64,000 nt of DNA, from assembly GCA_023055355.1 (NCBI GenBank), contig JALJCS010000004.1, positions 17,576,001-17,640,000 on the forward strand, read 5' to 3'. Every line of letters begins with the position of its first letter. The first letter of the stretch is position 1. Below are positions 9,701 to 24,700 of this stretch, one piece after another. The translations under genes were made by a program, and so were the position numbers. Below the pieces are notes generated by a model. The model saw only the letters and a list, made by a program, of their open reading frames with translations, made no database searches and was not told where the DNA came from. The stretch comes from Agelaius tricolor (taxonomy: Eukaryota > Chordata > Aves > Passeriformes > Icteridae).

Positions 9701-12700
9701 GTAATCTGTTGTTTCAAATGATAAATATCTACTTATGAGTATCACTGGCTAATATTATAGACATTTTGGAGTTTGTTTTATTTAAATGTGAGCACAAAAG
9801 TTAAGAGGCAAATGCATTTTTGTCTTCAGGTAACTTGTGGCTGGATTTTGTAACAAGTGTCAATGAGTTTAAAATACTGTTGTTCAGCAGTTCAAAACCA
9901 AATAAACCAAAAATACTGTATAATTTTATATATCTATATGAAGTGTATCTGAAAAAGCCAGTAAGATTTAAAGCCAACACAGTAATATAGAACAGACCTG
10001 AGTAAATCTAGTGTTAAAAACCAGATAGAAACACAGTATCTAAGAGAGAGGAAGGAAGAACTATTTCATCCAAAAGAATCACTTCAAGTCAGGCAAATAA
10101 TATTTCAATAAAAAGGACATTAAATTATTATTATATTTCAATATAAAGGACATTATTCTTATTATAGCAAAGTATTCAAAGAATATAATCCTAACTGATA
10201 TTATTTCTTTAATATTCTAACACTTTCATTCTTTGTGAGGAAATAACAACAGTTTATATCTGATGTGGAAAACAGACATCATTGTGATGCTGTTCAAACA
10301 CATCACCAAGTAAAGGCTACGGTTCTGCAAACATTCCTGCATGACACTGTTTACGGGAGCATTCTCATTGAAATAATTGAGGCTACCTTTGTACACTGGA
10401 AGTTAAGTGTGTGCTCAGGGGTGAACTGAATTGCTGAGTCTCTTTAGTGGCTAACCCAGACTGCAAAGCACAGCCTTAAATGGAGCTAACAGAGTGGAAA
10501 CTGCATCATATGTCGCCTTCCCCTAGAAGACTTCAGGGCTCTTTGGAAAAATGTTTCTCTTTTTATTTTTTTTTTCCTTTCTGTTGTAGCCAGAATTGAT
10601 TTGCTCTCACTAAAAAAATCCCAAAAAACATTTCAGCAAAGCTTTTTCATTTCTCTTTTTAGTTAAAATTATCTTCTTTATAGAAAAAAATTTGCAAGCT
10701 TGTTTGGGTTTCTTTTAACTTAATTTCAACTTTTGTCAATCAAATTGAGGTGATGCTGTTCATTAATCACTGATCATTTTGCAGGGCCTGACTAAAAACC
10801 CCAAACCACAGTCCTAGAGCATCCTGTTTGTAATAAGGTTTACATGTTTAAGAAGTGTGTTGTGTGTTTCAACCATATGGTAATAATAGGATAGAATACT
10901 GACTTTTTACTTCAGAATCTGCTAGCCTCAACCGGGTACAAAAACAGTGCTAACAAAGACTAATGAAACTGGCTTATCACTGTGGGTTTTAAAGCTGCAT
11001 GCATGCAGATTAGGGGAGAGAGAAGTAAGTGACAAAGACAGCATTGGTTTAAGTAATTAATCCCTCCTATTGTACCATATTCCTGAGAGATCAGTTAGTA
11101 TCCTTTCCATTTTCCTTCGCTGTTATTTGAACTATGAAAGAAGGATGTTGATGCCTGTTGCTCTGCTGAAAACCTTTCTTTTGATCTTCATGGGCCTGAA
11201 CTACTGTGGGTCTGTTGTACAGCCCAATAATAGGAAAAGAGCATTTCTCACAGAAATTAGATCAGATTCTACGAGCAGAAATCATACCATAGAGTCTTTA
11301 ATTATAATATTATTCTAATTACATGAATCAAGTACTATTACTGTACATTTGCACCCTTTTTTTCTTTCTGCAGAAAGCAAAGCATGTATTGATTTCAGAG
11401 TTAAAGGATTCAGCTGTCAACATGAATGTCTGTTCTCCAGTACATTTGGACTGTTTGCATGGAGTATTTTTGTTCAAAACAAAAATTATACTCTTGCTAG
11501 TTATTTATCCTGCTGGTTATGTATGTCCTACAGTTTTAAAATCCCTAGATGAATTTAGCTGGTCAGTGTAGGAGGTAAAATTGCATTCAGGCAGAATTCC
11601 TTCTCTGTTTTTCCTTGGAAATTGGACTGTTTGTTTCTTTGTTTTCCAACAATGTTTATAGTAAGAATATGATGTGCCCAATGTAAATATCTGCCATTAC
11701 AAACACAAAGAGAAAACACAGATGAATCAAGATCTTCAGTGAAAACTCATACCCTTCTGTGCTGCTGGAGACAAGGCATTCCTTTGTCCCTGTGACAGGG
11801 TGTTTTTCTCCCCTAGCCAAAGTGAAATCTTATCTCCACTAACCCAACAGCTATACTTGTGCTGCAGCCTGGCTTCATTTTACAGCTGAAAGTTCAAGTG
11901 AATGCACCAAGTATCAATATTAAATTTTCTTGTTTACGGTGAGAAAAAGCTTGGATCTGCTTTGGTGTAGCATCAGAGACAACCAGCCTTCCTAGCTACT
12001 TATGCTCTTTCAAGGTGATTTACTCTCCCATGCAATGAAACAAATTTCTTAGAGGAAGAGGGGTTCAGTATTGCTTCTCTGCAATTCTGAATAGTCATGT
12101 AATACTAATTTCATTTGAGCCTATATGTTTATGACAAAATGTAATGCAGCTCTACCTTTGTCAGCTGCAGGCAGGTCTGAGGCAGAGCCTGTCCATTTGA
12201 GTTGTGATGGGAATAATGATGGGACTCGGTGCAAGCACATTTCCAGTCATCCCTTGTTTTTCTGGAGGGATTAGGCACAACTCAGGATAATCTGGAATGT
12301 TTATTTATTAAGTTAGATATTCCCCTTGGTTTTCAAATAAGTTTTCATAGGGCCAGCTGAAATTTCAGTCTAAAAAGGCTGAACCAGACAATCCAAGTCA
12401 CAGCAAAAAGTTCAAAGACTGAAAAAAACTATGTCTGAAATTAGACAGAAATGACAGTCAAAGCCATAAAAAAGAAAAAATAAATAGACAGGGTATAGGG
12501 TGACACAAAGAAAGAAATGTGAGGAAGAGAGAAAAAGATGTCTAGATTTTTTTTTTCCCCTACAGCACCATCACATTGGATTTACTGCTACAGGTATTTT
12601 TTTTAATTTTTTTTTTTACCTCAGAATAAATCCTGAAATTAGATACATAAGTTGAACAAATACCTTAAATAACAAGCACATGACCAAAAGAGAGAGATTT

Positions 12701-15700
12701 TATCTTAAGATGTTGTCTAAGCCTGCTCAGCACCATTTCCATCCTTTGGATATATTGTTGTGCTCAGATACCTTTATTTACATTTTTGGCTCTTACTAAT
12801 GTAGGAATTGTACAAGGAAGAGAATGTCTCATGCGACAGCAACATCTTTCCTGACTCACATTTGACACTTCTTACTTGTGATAAAGTGATTAAGAAGCAT
12901 AATAAGAAACAGGATTGTCTCTTTTTTATAGACAAGTTGCTTTCATGAACCCCAGGACATTTTAGAAACACCTGTAACTTCCCAAAGAGTTGGAATGTTT
13001 CAGAAACACTGCCTTTGTCACTGAATGTAGGGGCCATGTTTTGTGACCACGTTGAATGCAGGTGCTGCTCTTCTGCTAACATTTTTGGTAAGTTAATTGT
13101 GTGGAAAAGCTAAGCAGCAAGCACTAATTAACTGGAAACATTGTATGAACTCTCTCTTACAATGTATTTACTTCTGCCAAGGAAAAAAACATGGAAAACA
13201 AGGAAAGGCAGGGCTGCTTGGTATGGGCACCTACTTGGAGCTGCAGGTGCCAATTCTGAGCTGATCCTGGCCTTGGGAGTTTCAGGAGTGGTGGTAAAAA
13301 GGGGTCTCGAGTGAGCCTGCTTGGGGCCATTGGGGACCTGGTGGTACCCCTGGCCTCCCAGAGCTGCTCTGCCTCTTCATAGCCTTTATGCTGCAAGGAA
13401 ACCTTCCAGAGATTTTTCACTATTTAAATCCAGCCTTGAAGATTTCTCCCCTTATCCCTGTTTTCTGCACAGTGGGGGTTATCTTTTGAGCACTTTTTCT
13501 GAGAAGACAAAAAACTATAGCTTCAGCATAGGAGAGTTAAATATTGATAAAGACTCCAAAAAAAGATCTGGTTTAATTGCTGAACTCTTTTGATGAAGAC
13601 CAGAGGTACATATGTCACTCATACAAAAAAGTACTCCCTCTCCCTCCATGCCTGGTTTGGATTTTCAATTTTAACAGTGACAAGTCCTTCCTACATCAGA
13701 CCTCCAAATGCACAGTTTAGAAAGCAGAACAGTATATGCATTTCAGATACTTAACATGGGTTTGTGTTTGGCATACTGGAAAAGCACCTGCTAGATCTTT
13801 TGTCTTTTGAATCTGTGCTTTAATGATACTCCTCATCAAGAAGTTCAACTTGCTAATGACTCTCTTACTCTCTAATGACTGAGGAAGAACAAGTTCTTTA
13901 ATAGCTAAATATATTTACAGTGTCCATATTTACAGTTTCAAATGTCTAATTATGATTTCCAGCTACTGAAGCATATTGTTTTGGCTGCAGAAGCTTTTGT
14001 GTGTTTGTGTTAAAGGAATTCTGATGCAGAACATAAGCTGCTGGAACTAATCTGCATGGTGCTTTAAAGGGAAGTATATCTTAGTGGATATTCAAGGTAG
14101 TAGCAAAACAGTCTGGAAAGTCTTCACTGAATTAAAGTATGCAGCTGTGAAAATGAAGCAATTCATCTGTGCTACTGCAGTGCATACTCTAAGTGGTTCA
14201 CACTGCAATAATTGCATTCACTGTTATTATGTATTTTTAAAATTAAATGTAAAAAGTATAGAACTAAACCTTGTGGGTTTTTTCCTCAAATGTAGCTTTT
14301 TCTAAGGGAAATTTTTGTCCCATACAAAAAGTTGAGTCTTAATATAGAATGTGTTTACATTTGAATTAATAGAATAAATCACTGTCCAGTGTGAGCTTCT
14401 GATTCAAACATTCCTGAGGTTTTGATGCAAAAACATTTATCTGTGAGATAAGAACATAAGAAATATTGTTCATGCATAACTACCGATATGGGATTTTTCT
14501 GAAATCTTGTGAAGGCTCTGTTCATTTAGCATCTCTACTGCATAAATATTTCTGGGCATGGTGTTAGCAATCTTATTTCATCCACCTGCAAGTAAGAAAT
14601 AAGAAAAAAGTATTTTATTTGAAGGTGTTTTGTTTTCAACCCCATTTGAGATGGAGATGAGAAAATTGTCAGAAGCGAAATTTGTTTCTCAGTTATATCT
14701 TTCCCCTCTAAAGCAAGAAATGAGACCTCAGAGTTGACTTAAGAAATTGCTTTTTGAGATAAGATAAAATATCTTCTTCTTTTCCTAGCTGAATCTTTTG
14801 CCTTTTTTAAGAGATTCTGAGTCCTTACTGTTGAGTTGATTGTGAGATGCTGCCAGGATGCTTTCACAGGGTAAGACAATTCATAGAAAGGGTTGGCTAT
14901 CATTTGCCACTTAACAATTGTTAGTCTGAATATATAGACACATATAATCTATTTTTGCTACAGAAACAAGTTAATATACAAGAGGAAATAGGAAGGTGTT
15001 GGCCAGAGTTGGAGGGATTCTTGGGAGAACTGTTTTCTCATCCATTGTTGTAGAAGCAGACCACCTGTTTTCAAGAGGAATGCAATTGACAGTCATATCC
15101 ATCATCATTTCTACTAGTATGAAAGCTCTCTTGGTTTACTTGCCTCATGGAGGATTTTGTTATGATAAATTTGAGGTTGAGACTTATCTTTAGTTGAACC
15201 CCAAAGAAGATTTTTTTTCCGTTTACACTCAATCAATCCTTACCTAGAGTTTTCCATCTGGATTGGAACATGCATTCTTTAAGGAGGAAAAAACCTTTGG
15301 GGGAAATACTGATTCACTGCAAAGCTCTGTACATGATTACTTACCGATATAAAAATTACCAACTGCAAAAGTATGAAAGCACGGAAGAGAGCCTTTCTGT
15401 TTTTCATGGCAGCATATGTTTATGACACATTTTTGGTGCCGGATTCTGATAGTGTCTAAATATAGGGCCTTTTCCTCATTCAGAACAAGGCTGCCAGAGC
15501 TTCTTTCATGCAGGATCGCTGCTTCCACAACCAGGTTTGCTGTTCTACACATAGCAGGAAAGCACAGGGCAGAGGTACAGACTGGGGGCTTTGGCATATC
15601 CTGCTAGAGCACAGTCACCAGGTGCCCCCAGAGACCTGCCTATATGTCTGGAGGTATGTCTTGCCCCAGGGGGAGGGAAGGACAGGAGGCTGTGGCATGG

Positions 15701-18700
15701 CTGGGAGAGCATGTTAGCTAAGCACCCATGTTAGCTAAGATTTTAATATGGTGTTGTGTGGTAGTTAAGCAGACGATTTAAAGGCAAATATATTTATATT
15801 CCAAACTATTCAGAGTTTTCAGAGAAACTGAAATCTCTAGCAGCTTACTTAAAACTCTGTGACTAGTGCTTATGAAAATTTACTTCTCTCTGAATATCTA
15901 GCCTTGGTTCTGCCCACAGCTTTTTCTAATATTATAACTTACTCTACATTAGAAATGTCACAGAACAAATTTTCCATTCCATTCTTCTACTGAAAGTGCC
16001 TAGGTAAACTAGCATAAATGTGAATGGTTTTGTGCATGCAGGACCTCCTTTTAACCACACTGCTCTGTGTTCAGGTGATGGTAATCCAGCATTTTCAAAG
16101 GCTGCCTCTTCTGCTCATCAAATGCTTTGTATTTTCAACAACACCTGAAGCAAGAGGGTGTCCTGCAGACTTCTGTGATGCCAGAGTTTGGGGGAAATGT
16201 TTGCCATGATAATGGCAGGACAATGGTTCTCCACCTACCAGGGAAGGGTTTCCCTGACATTTGACAACACCCTCTTAGCAATGGGCAGCTCTTAAGGTAA
16301 AAAAGAAAATGAACAAAGAAACAAACCCTCACAAAATAAAGAAGTGAAACCCCACAAAACAAGAAACAAACAAAAAAGCCCACAAAAACAGAGAAAAAAG
16401 GTTTTTGCACATTGGAGTGCAGGTCTTGCTAATCATTCAGTCCAGAAAGATTTTCCAGATTCCCAGATCTATGTCCCAGTTGGGAAGCTGAGCCACATCT
16501 GTGGGCTAATGATGAGTATGATATTATAAGGGTGCCTTTACATGTACATTTTTTCAGTATGGATGCAGTGCCTCTATATTTAAAACATTTCAAGTGCTAA
16601 CTCAAGTAAGTCATATAAATAATACACATACAACTACACTATGGTTTCTCTATGAAGTAAAGAAGCAAATGTATGTTTTGATAAGCTATCTTCCCTTTCT
16701 GTGCCCATGTCTTGCTGATTAGGAAAGTTAAGTAATTTTGTGATGCATGTCTCAGTCAAACTAGCAAGATATTCAGGGTAATAAATGTTCTTCTAAAGCA
16801 CAATTAAAAAACTAGAAAGCATTGTGGCACTTACTATTTTTCCCTAACTTAGTTTATTTAATTTTATTAAAGGGAGCACTTTTTGATTGCAGCTTAGACT
16901 TGTATTTCTTTTCTAGTTTCGAAGAAATTTTTAAAAAAAATTTTTGTAGATTTTTTTTTCTCTTCTTCAGTGATTTAGAAAGTGGGTATTTTAAATTCAG
17001 TTAAGCTGGGAATTTAATCTAATATGATATCAAAGGGATTGAAGGATAGAGTTTCATATTAATTTGCTGAAGAGAAAAATTCATTTTGTAAAATACTTAT
17101 CAATCTTGCAGTCTCTGGCTATAGCTTGGGCTGCTTTTTCCTTGGGCTGCTTTTGTGTTGGTTTTTTTCTTTTCTTTTTTTTCCCTCTTCTCCTTTTCAC
17201 ACATCAGTATTGTTACTAAAAATCCTGTCTGTATCCACAGTTTCATGTGGACAAACTTACTATCTTGAAATTAAGTCCTGGGCTGTTATTATTTTTGTAC
17301 TATGGCCTGTTTGTTAGTGGGCATCTGGATTTGAATCTTAATATGATTTAGGGTAGATAGCAAACCTGAAAGTAATTTTTCAGTTTTGTGGTACATTGAG
17401 GAACTCCCAGTGCACATTTCACAAGCTCCTTTAGCCGTGAGTAGTGATACCTGAAATTTGAGGCAGCTATCATTTTGATGCATAAATAAATGTGTATTGG
17501 ACTAGTAGCAATGGAACCTGAAATAAAAGCTATTATTTTTAAATAAGGGAGTCCTCAACCATAGTTAACTAGCACTAGTCGATTCATACTAACTACTTGT
17601 TTACTTCCATGCATAATGTAATTCTGGACTAGCTCTTTGGTGAATGAGAATAAAATGTAAAACAATAAAACCCTCAAAACCAAGCAAACGAATTCCCTCA
17701 TCCTTTAAGAAATGAAAAGAAAGAAAATGTAGGCGTATGACTTGAGATACACAGGAGAACCAGATGTGGCAAGTAAAAAGATACTCACTTTTTCCCTTTT
17801 GCACATGCCAAGTAAAAGCAGAGCCTAAGCCCGTGGGTGAGAAAATTGCAGTGAATTGCCCAGCTTATTTTATTTCTATTTTTGAAACTTAGATCTCCAT
17901 ACAGCACCCAGAACCTCAGGAATCAGAATCTAATTTTTGAGCCCCCAGGCTATTATCTGCAGCTGTGCAATGTTAGAGCATACTTTGGATACGTCAATAT
18001 TTGAAGGCACAGGCTAATTTTTGTCTTGTAATAAAATTGTATGTCTGTTTGCTGATGTAACCCTGTTATCTCTTACGTGACTTGTACAAGGTAGGTACAA
18101 GCTGCAAAGTAGTGAACCACTCAGATCTGATGGTGGTCATCTGGTTACACAGATTAAAACCAGTAAATCTCAATTTACTAAGAATACCCATGCAGTTTTG
18201 ATGAGCTAATGATACTCAGGTAGTTTGGATTCAGTGGTTAGGAATTCTTATTTTATTTGAGAGCTTAGATATGCTATGCACAAGGCAGACACTCATCTGC
18301 TAGACATGTATGTAGGTTGAACTGCTTCAGTGCTGTATGGAGCTACATCCTGATGGAATAATAAAATAAGTCTTGCTACATTTTTATAAAAGTATTTCTT
18401 GCTGTTGTTACTGCCAGCTTCTCAGTCCTACAATGGAGAATTTCTTGTATTTTGAAGAGCTTGTTAGGAAGCACCAAGCAAGGTTGTTCATATTTCTGGA
18501 GCAAAGGATTTCTTTGACAGTGACTACTCTCTTTCTTTTTTTCTCTTATTTCCTTTTCTTTCTTTTTTTCTCTTGGCTCCAAGTACACAAATGCACTCAG
18601 TCAGCGTTCGTGTCTGTTTCTGAGAGGTGTTGAGAGATCTCAATATCTTCTTTTACACAGGCTTCAGTTAAAAATTTTAGTTGCCATACAGCAATTTTCT

Positions 18701-21700
18701 GAAGAAGACAGGTACTTTAGGGAGTACAGAACAAGTCTTTGCATATGGGACAAACCAGAAATCTGAGATATATAGCCTTCTCTTACACTAACCTGTCAAA
18801 ATTGTAACTAATGAGGATATTGGAACCACATGGAATGAGAGCTACATGGTACCACCAGTATGTGGCACTCTGCTTCCTGCAAGGTACTGTTTAGCATGCA
18901 AAGTGCAAGTTATGAATCTAAAACCTCTGAATGGGAAGGTATTCATTCATATGAAAGATTTTTTTCCTTGGGACATAGTACCTTTCAGTGTACACAAGCT
19001 GGAAACTCATTCAAATATTAGAAAGCCAACAGAAAGCAGAATGTTTTCTGAGAAAGCTTGGAACTGGTAGTCCCAAATCCTCCTACTTCAAGGTGGGCTA
19101 CATCTCGATATATTTGGTTCCTGAGCAATGAGAAGGAGGATGATAGCAGGAGCTCATAAATTTCACAGTGCACAGTAGCTGATTGGTTAGAATATACATT
19201 AAGTGCTGGGTGAAGAGGAGCTTTTTTTAGAAGTAGACTGTTTTATAACTATATTTTAAATGTTTCATGGAATGCCTAAAGCAAAAGATAGTGTTTCTTT
19301 TTAATCAGGGTATTTATTTGTTGAAATAAATGAATAATTTATTTCCTTGCTATCTTGGTTGTATGTCTTCTTTCTGTGGATCCTTGTCAGGTTGTACTTC
19401 AAATGGATATTTTTAGACAGCAGTGTTGGTCTTGGGGAATAATTGAAGCATAGCAGTAGGTGAGTTATATGTCCCTGTAGTTGGCCTTTGGACCTTTTGA
19501 ATGTCAGTTTTTATAGTAATTTCGTTACTTGAAAACATGCCATGGTGATTAAGTGTTCACATCTTTTATCCCAGCAAATCAGTTGCCATCTTTGCATTGA
19601 TCAGTCAGGAATACTGCAAGCCTTACTATGTTGTGTTTAGCTGTCTTTGTATATACATAAAACAAGTACAGGGTGATTTTTCCATCTGACCTTCCTTCAG
19701 TCTGATCTTGTCTCTATTTTTGTTGATGCAGATCAGGTAGTGTGACTCAAAGGGGGTCTGAATGCACGTCTTCTAAGTATGTTTATGGGTTTTTGTCTAC
19801 TTATTCGTCTGTTTATTTTGGCAGTGGCTTGTGTGCACATGTTTTTGTGTATTTATTTGCACGCCTGCATGTACTTGTCAAAATACCTTCCAGAGTTTGC
19901 TTCCAAAATGCTGGACCTGGTTCTCAAACTCATGCAATTACTTTGTTTTGAAAGACTTGTGGCAAATATAGGTAAGTGAAGGAACAAGTGCAATCCAAGA
20001 GTGTTTTAGTATTGAGAGATCTAAACTAACCGGTTGATGAAATAATGAAATTTCTTTAACAAAATAATCACAGGGATATCTTTGAATAGTCATACCATTT
20101 ATAGCATATTTAATTACAAAAGCATCTCATATGAAATAAATAATGGGACAAAATTAATTATTAAAGCATCCTGGACTAAAACAAAATGTCACAGAAAGAA
20201 AACAGGAAAATATTGATCATTGCTGTTTATTGGCATAAATTAAATTATTCCAGCTGATTATCTCAAGTACTGCTAAAGAATTTAATCTCCAAGAAAATGA
20301 AATCACCCTCTGAGATAATTAAAAATAGACTTAATGGCTTAACTTCCTTCATCAGAGCATGAAAATGTAGTTGTATATGTTTTAAGTACTCAGGCAGAAG
20401 TATATGTAAAAAAAGGAATTTATTTGTAGTAAGATACAAGGATTGTCTAATTTTGCACTGATAGATGACAGTTTGAAAGTATGATCTTTAGCTTGAAAGC
20501 TCCATGTTCTAGGATCTCTTTAGACAAGACAATTTTTCAAAAAACATAGATTTGCAGATTTCTAAAATATTCTAGGAAATGGATCTTGAGATAAGCTTTC
20601 TCAGAAACTGTGTGCTATAATAATGCAAGTTCAAACAATTTAATGTATAAGAGCCAGTTGATATTCTAGCTAATTTTATTCAATGTTGTGTTGATTTTAT
20701 AGCATTTGATAGAAATAAATTAAGTAATAGTGGATATGTGAAAACAAACTAGATATTCCTTCAGCCTGTAAACATTTTATGACATACATGTTTCTATGGA
20801 AAATCTTAACTGAAATTCTACATATTACAGTTACTGATCCAGTCATTCTCTATTTAAAAGATTATCTATTCTGCAAAAATAAAAATCCCAAACAGGAAAA
20901 ATCGTGGCCTCACTTGATTTTTGCACCAGTTTCATCCCAATAGATTGTATTATGCTGTCAAGATAGAAAAACTGATATAAAACTGATATAAGAACTGATA
21001 TAAAAACACAGTGCTACAATAGCATCATGATCATCATTATCAGACTCATGATGTAAAGACTCCTCCACAATTCCCCAGACTTTCAAAAGTCCAGTGTATG
21101 GCTAAATACTTAACCTACATGCAAAGATACATGGGTTTTGCCAGTCATGAGGCAGTTTCTGCAAAGGCACCATCCAAGTATCTGACAAGAGCTTTAGCTC
21201 CAGTAAGCTTTAGCATATGCAAGTTATGCCCACTTTTGGAAGCAAATCTTGAAGATTCACCCAAGTTTTTCTCACTCTTAGTGATAGATGCTGTTGAATT
21301 TTAACATCTTTTATAATGGTACTCCCTTTTTTCCACAGAGATGCAGGGCAGAAATCTTGGTCAAAAAGTCTGATGTTGTCTTAATATTAGCTAACCTTCA
21401 TGTCATTCCTTTCTTGAATGACCCTGTTAAAGCCATTTCCCAACAAAGGTTATTAGTATATTGTGTTAGCATTTTCCACCTTTTTACTACTACAATAAAT
21501 AAAAATACTAAATCACATCTATCCCTGAAGTGTTTATTAAGAAATTTGGTTGCTGGTGTTCTTTTCAGCTTTCCCTGTTATAAGTTGCCTTTTTTGTTCT
21601 AATGAGACTTAGTTCTCTCCCTTTTAAATAACTTTGTCCTATTAACCAATACCAGATAAATGTCCTTTACCACACTTCCTTTCTCATTAACATTATTTTT

Positions 21701-24700
21701 TACTTTGATTGTACCTAAAGCGGACCAATTAAGATAGAAGAAGACAAAAAAAAGCACAACAACAAATAATAAATTGAGTGTATTACAGTGACCAGGTTAA
21801 ACATAAAACTATATGTTGAATGAAATGTGACACTTAAATAAAACAAAATGTTTATGGAAGAAATCTGTGACATAGAACAGCATAATCTCAACAACCTACT
21901 TTATGCATAGCATAAATCAAATGAAAAACTAAAAATTGCACATTGCCTTTTAATGGTGAGTTGCACTTTCTCCCAGAACTCAAGCCTAATTATAATACAT
22001 TTTCCAACTGTTTCTTTTTCCTTACAGTATTTGGGCTGTATAGAAGTCTTACGGTCAATGAGATCTCTTGACTTCAGTACTAGAATGCAGGTTGCAAGGT
22101 AAGATTTCGTACAACTATGTTTTTTAAAGTAACTTCTGAATTGTGTCCCCAGAGTGAAAAGGTCAGAAAGATGGCAAAACACATGGTAAAGGATTTTTGG
22201 ATACCATAAGTTCACTTTTAAATTTTGCTTTTACATGTAAATCTCTCATGTGGTATTAATACAGTTTCAGCAGGACTTAAAAGCTATTTTCTCTGTGGAT
22301 TTTTGATGTGCCAGGAGCTACTTTAGAAAATTTTTGCCTGTTCATTATGCCAAGTAAGGCACTTATCTGGGTACCAATTTAATGGCATTTAAGCCAGTAA
22401 GAATTAGAATATGCTTAAAATCTATGATCTCAAGATTAATCTAAGGGAGCTGTTTTGGAGCCCATGTTTATGGGTTTTATAGTAATTTCTTATGAAAAGT
22501 TTTCAGATTATAAACTATCTGCACAAAGAATATAAAGGAAAACATATCACCACAATGATATCAGAGACAAAAAAAAAAAAAAAGAATGATTTCTTTTTCA
22601 GACTGCCTGTAAGAAACAATAAGCTTGTATTAGGTTCTTATGACAGTTCCTCTAAATGTGTAATGGTATTTTTGTAAGAGCAACATATAAGTACAAGACT
22701 AAAGAAGTAAAAATGCCCATGATTTTTTTTTCCTATGAAGAATATTTTCTGAGAACTACAGGAATGGTGTTTTGCAGGTATGTTCACTTGAAAAGCTGAG
22801 TCATTGATTTCAGAGGAATGTGACATTGATGTCTTCTAGTAACTGGAGACCACTTTTTCAAATTCTGGAATTGAAATGATAAAAGAAATCCTTTTCAAAG
22901 AAACACATATAAAGTGATATGGCTGGATACAGTGCTTGTATTTCCACCCTTTGAGGCATCTTAGAGTTGACAATAAATAAATCTGTCATATACCATAAAC
23001 AGCTAAATATTTCTTTTATTAAATGAGAAAAATAACTTGGTTTTAGTTTTGGATGCTAATCATATGGTCTATATGCATTGACTTTGAGTTACACCTGCAT
23101 ACAGCAGCTTTGAATTGGGTCATGTAAGTCCTCACAAAAAGTTAATCATTAATTTGTCAACATACTACACTGATGAGAGGCATAGAAACCAAAGGACAGG
23201 TAAATGACAGACTCCTGTTTTTCAAACAATGCAATTTTACTACTGTACTTTTAAAAATGTATCATGTACGTTTCTGATGTATTTCAGCAGTGACCTCTGA
23301 AAATTATTTAATATCTAAGCAGACTTGTAGTTCTAATGCAGGTGGTACATTTATGTTTACCACTTGGAAATTCAGTGATACTGGCTTGTGAAACAGTTGT
23401 GATAATTATTTGGCTTGTTTTCTATATCTGGAAGTGAATTCATCTTAATTTTTCTGCAGTTTCCTTCACTGTATGCCTTCATTGTAATAATGTTGTACTT
23501 TTCTTACTTTCTAGCTTAAAGGCACTACTCTGACATGCATACATAAGCATATTTGGTGATCTGAAGCAATCTGGTCTATGTATACAAAATGTATTTGCCT
23601 TGTAGTTCCTCCAATAAAAAAGTTTATTGGCTTCTACTGTGAAACAAATTTGGAATTGTATTTTTTTTTCTGTTGAAGTTATAGCATATATCACTACATG
23701 AAATCATTTTGTTATTTCACCTTCCTCTAATTATATCTAGAATATTTTTTTTTCAAGCAGGAAGCCATATCTTTCCGGCTCACTTTTTATTTTGCATTCA
23801 CAGTTTTCTATTTATCATTAAACAATGAAATCCCATCATTTTTGTAATGTAGTTCCTGATCTAAAATTTTTAGGTTTTTAGGTAGCTTTCGAGTTGGGAC
23901 CTAGGATTTTAATCTGCATTTCATTAATTTATCTGGCTCTAGAAATCCCCTTGTCATGTCCTAGGTTTTCAGTGCGTACGTGCTTTGCTATGTAGCATTT
24001 CACATAAAAACCTTTTTTTTATTAAGAAAATATTAAGGAATTGCCAGAATTCACACATGCTATTTAATTTTCTGGTGTGTTTTAAGAAACATAACATAGG
24101 CTTCAAGGTATGTACTGAATTAATAAGACTGATGTTCTGATATTACAGGCACCAATTCCCTCTTAAGAAGGCACCTGGTACCAAATCATCTGTGCAGCCC
24201 TTTGATTGCAAATAAAATAAAAGCACCTGAAAGTTACATTTATGTCTACTACATCATACATATATTTTTAGGTATGTCCATTGCTGATTTCTCTGCAGCT
24301 TGCCATCATCTGATGGCTCCTGATGTGGTGTGGCCAAGGCTTAGGTCTGTAGTGTTAGCTGTGACTGCATCAGCCAAGGAGCCAGGGTCCATAGCTGAAG
24401 TAAAAGCTTCTCTGTGTAAACCCCTCTGTGCTATTTCCTCTCTCCAGAGAAATAGATGTCACAGCAGCTGTGATCCCTTTCTGACCCACAACTTTATAAA
24501 TTGATCCTACTGCATGCATCACACCTGTTGGATCTGTTATTTTTTCAAGACCTTTCAAAACCAGTTATAGAAGAAAGTGATCTGTCTTGGACTGATATGA
24601 CTTCTGGCATTATGCAGTATTAAAAAAAGTAGAAAAAAATGAATCAAGTTACTTGATTTATTGTGAAAGCTTGAATGCATTTCTTCCTAATAAGTAGGCA

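Larger units (their letters stand above)
6716..22027 (+). other. SHC3: SHC3 intron 1 (15.3 kb), no nested gene seen
   Basis: A phase 0 intron with donor GTTGGT and acceptor TTTCCTTACAG. The sequence is AT-rich with dense stops. Simple repeats include (AATG)n near 8616-8633, a 33-base imperfect tandem duplication at 10100-10165 and an 11-base triplicate at 20969-21002. Poly-A/T runs occur near 8967, 9518 and 10568. A C/A-rich stretch at about 16310-16395 looks like the complement of the G/T-rich tracts elsewhere. No RNA gene was recognised. Confidence 0.75.
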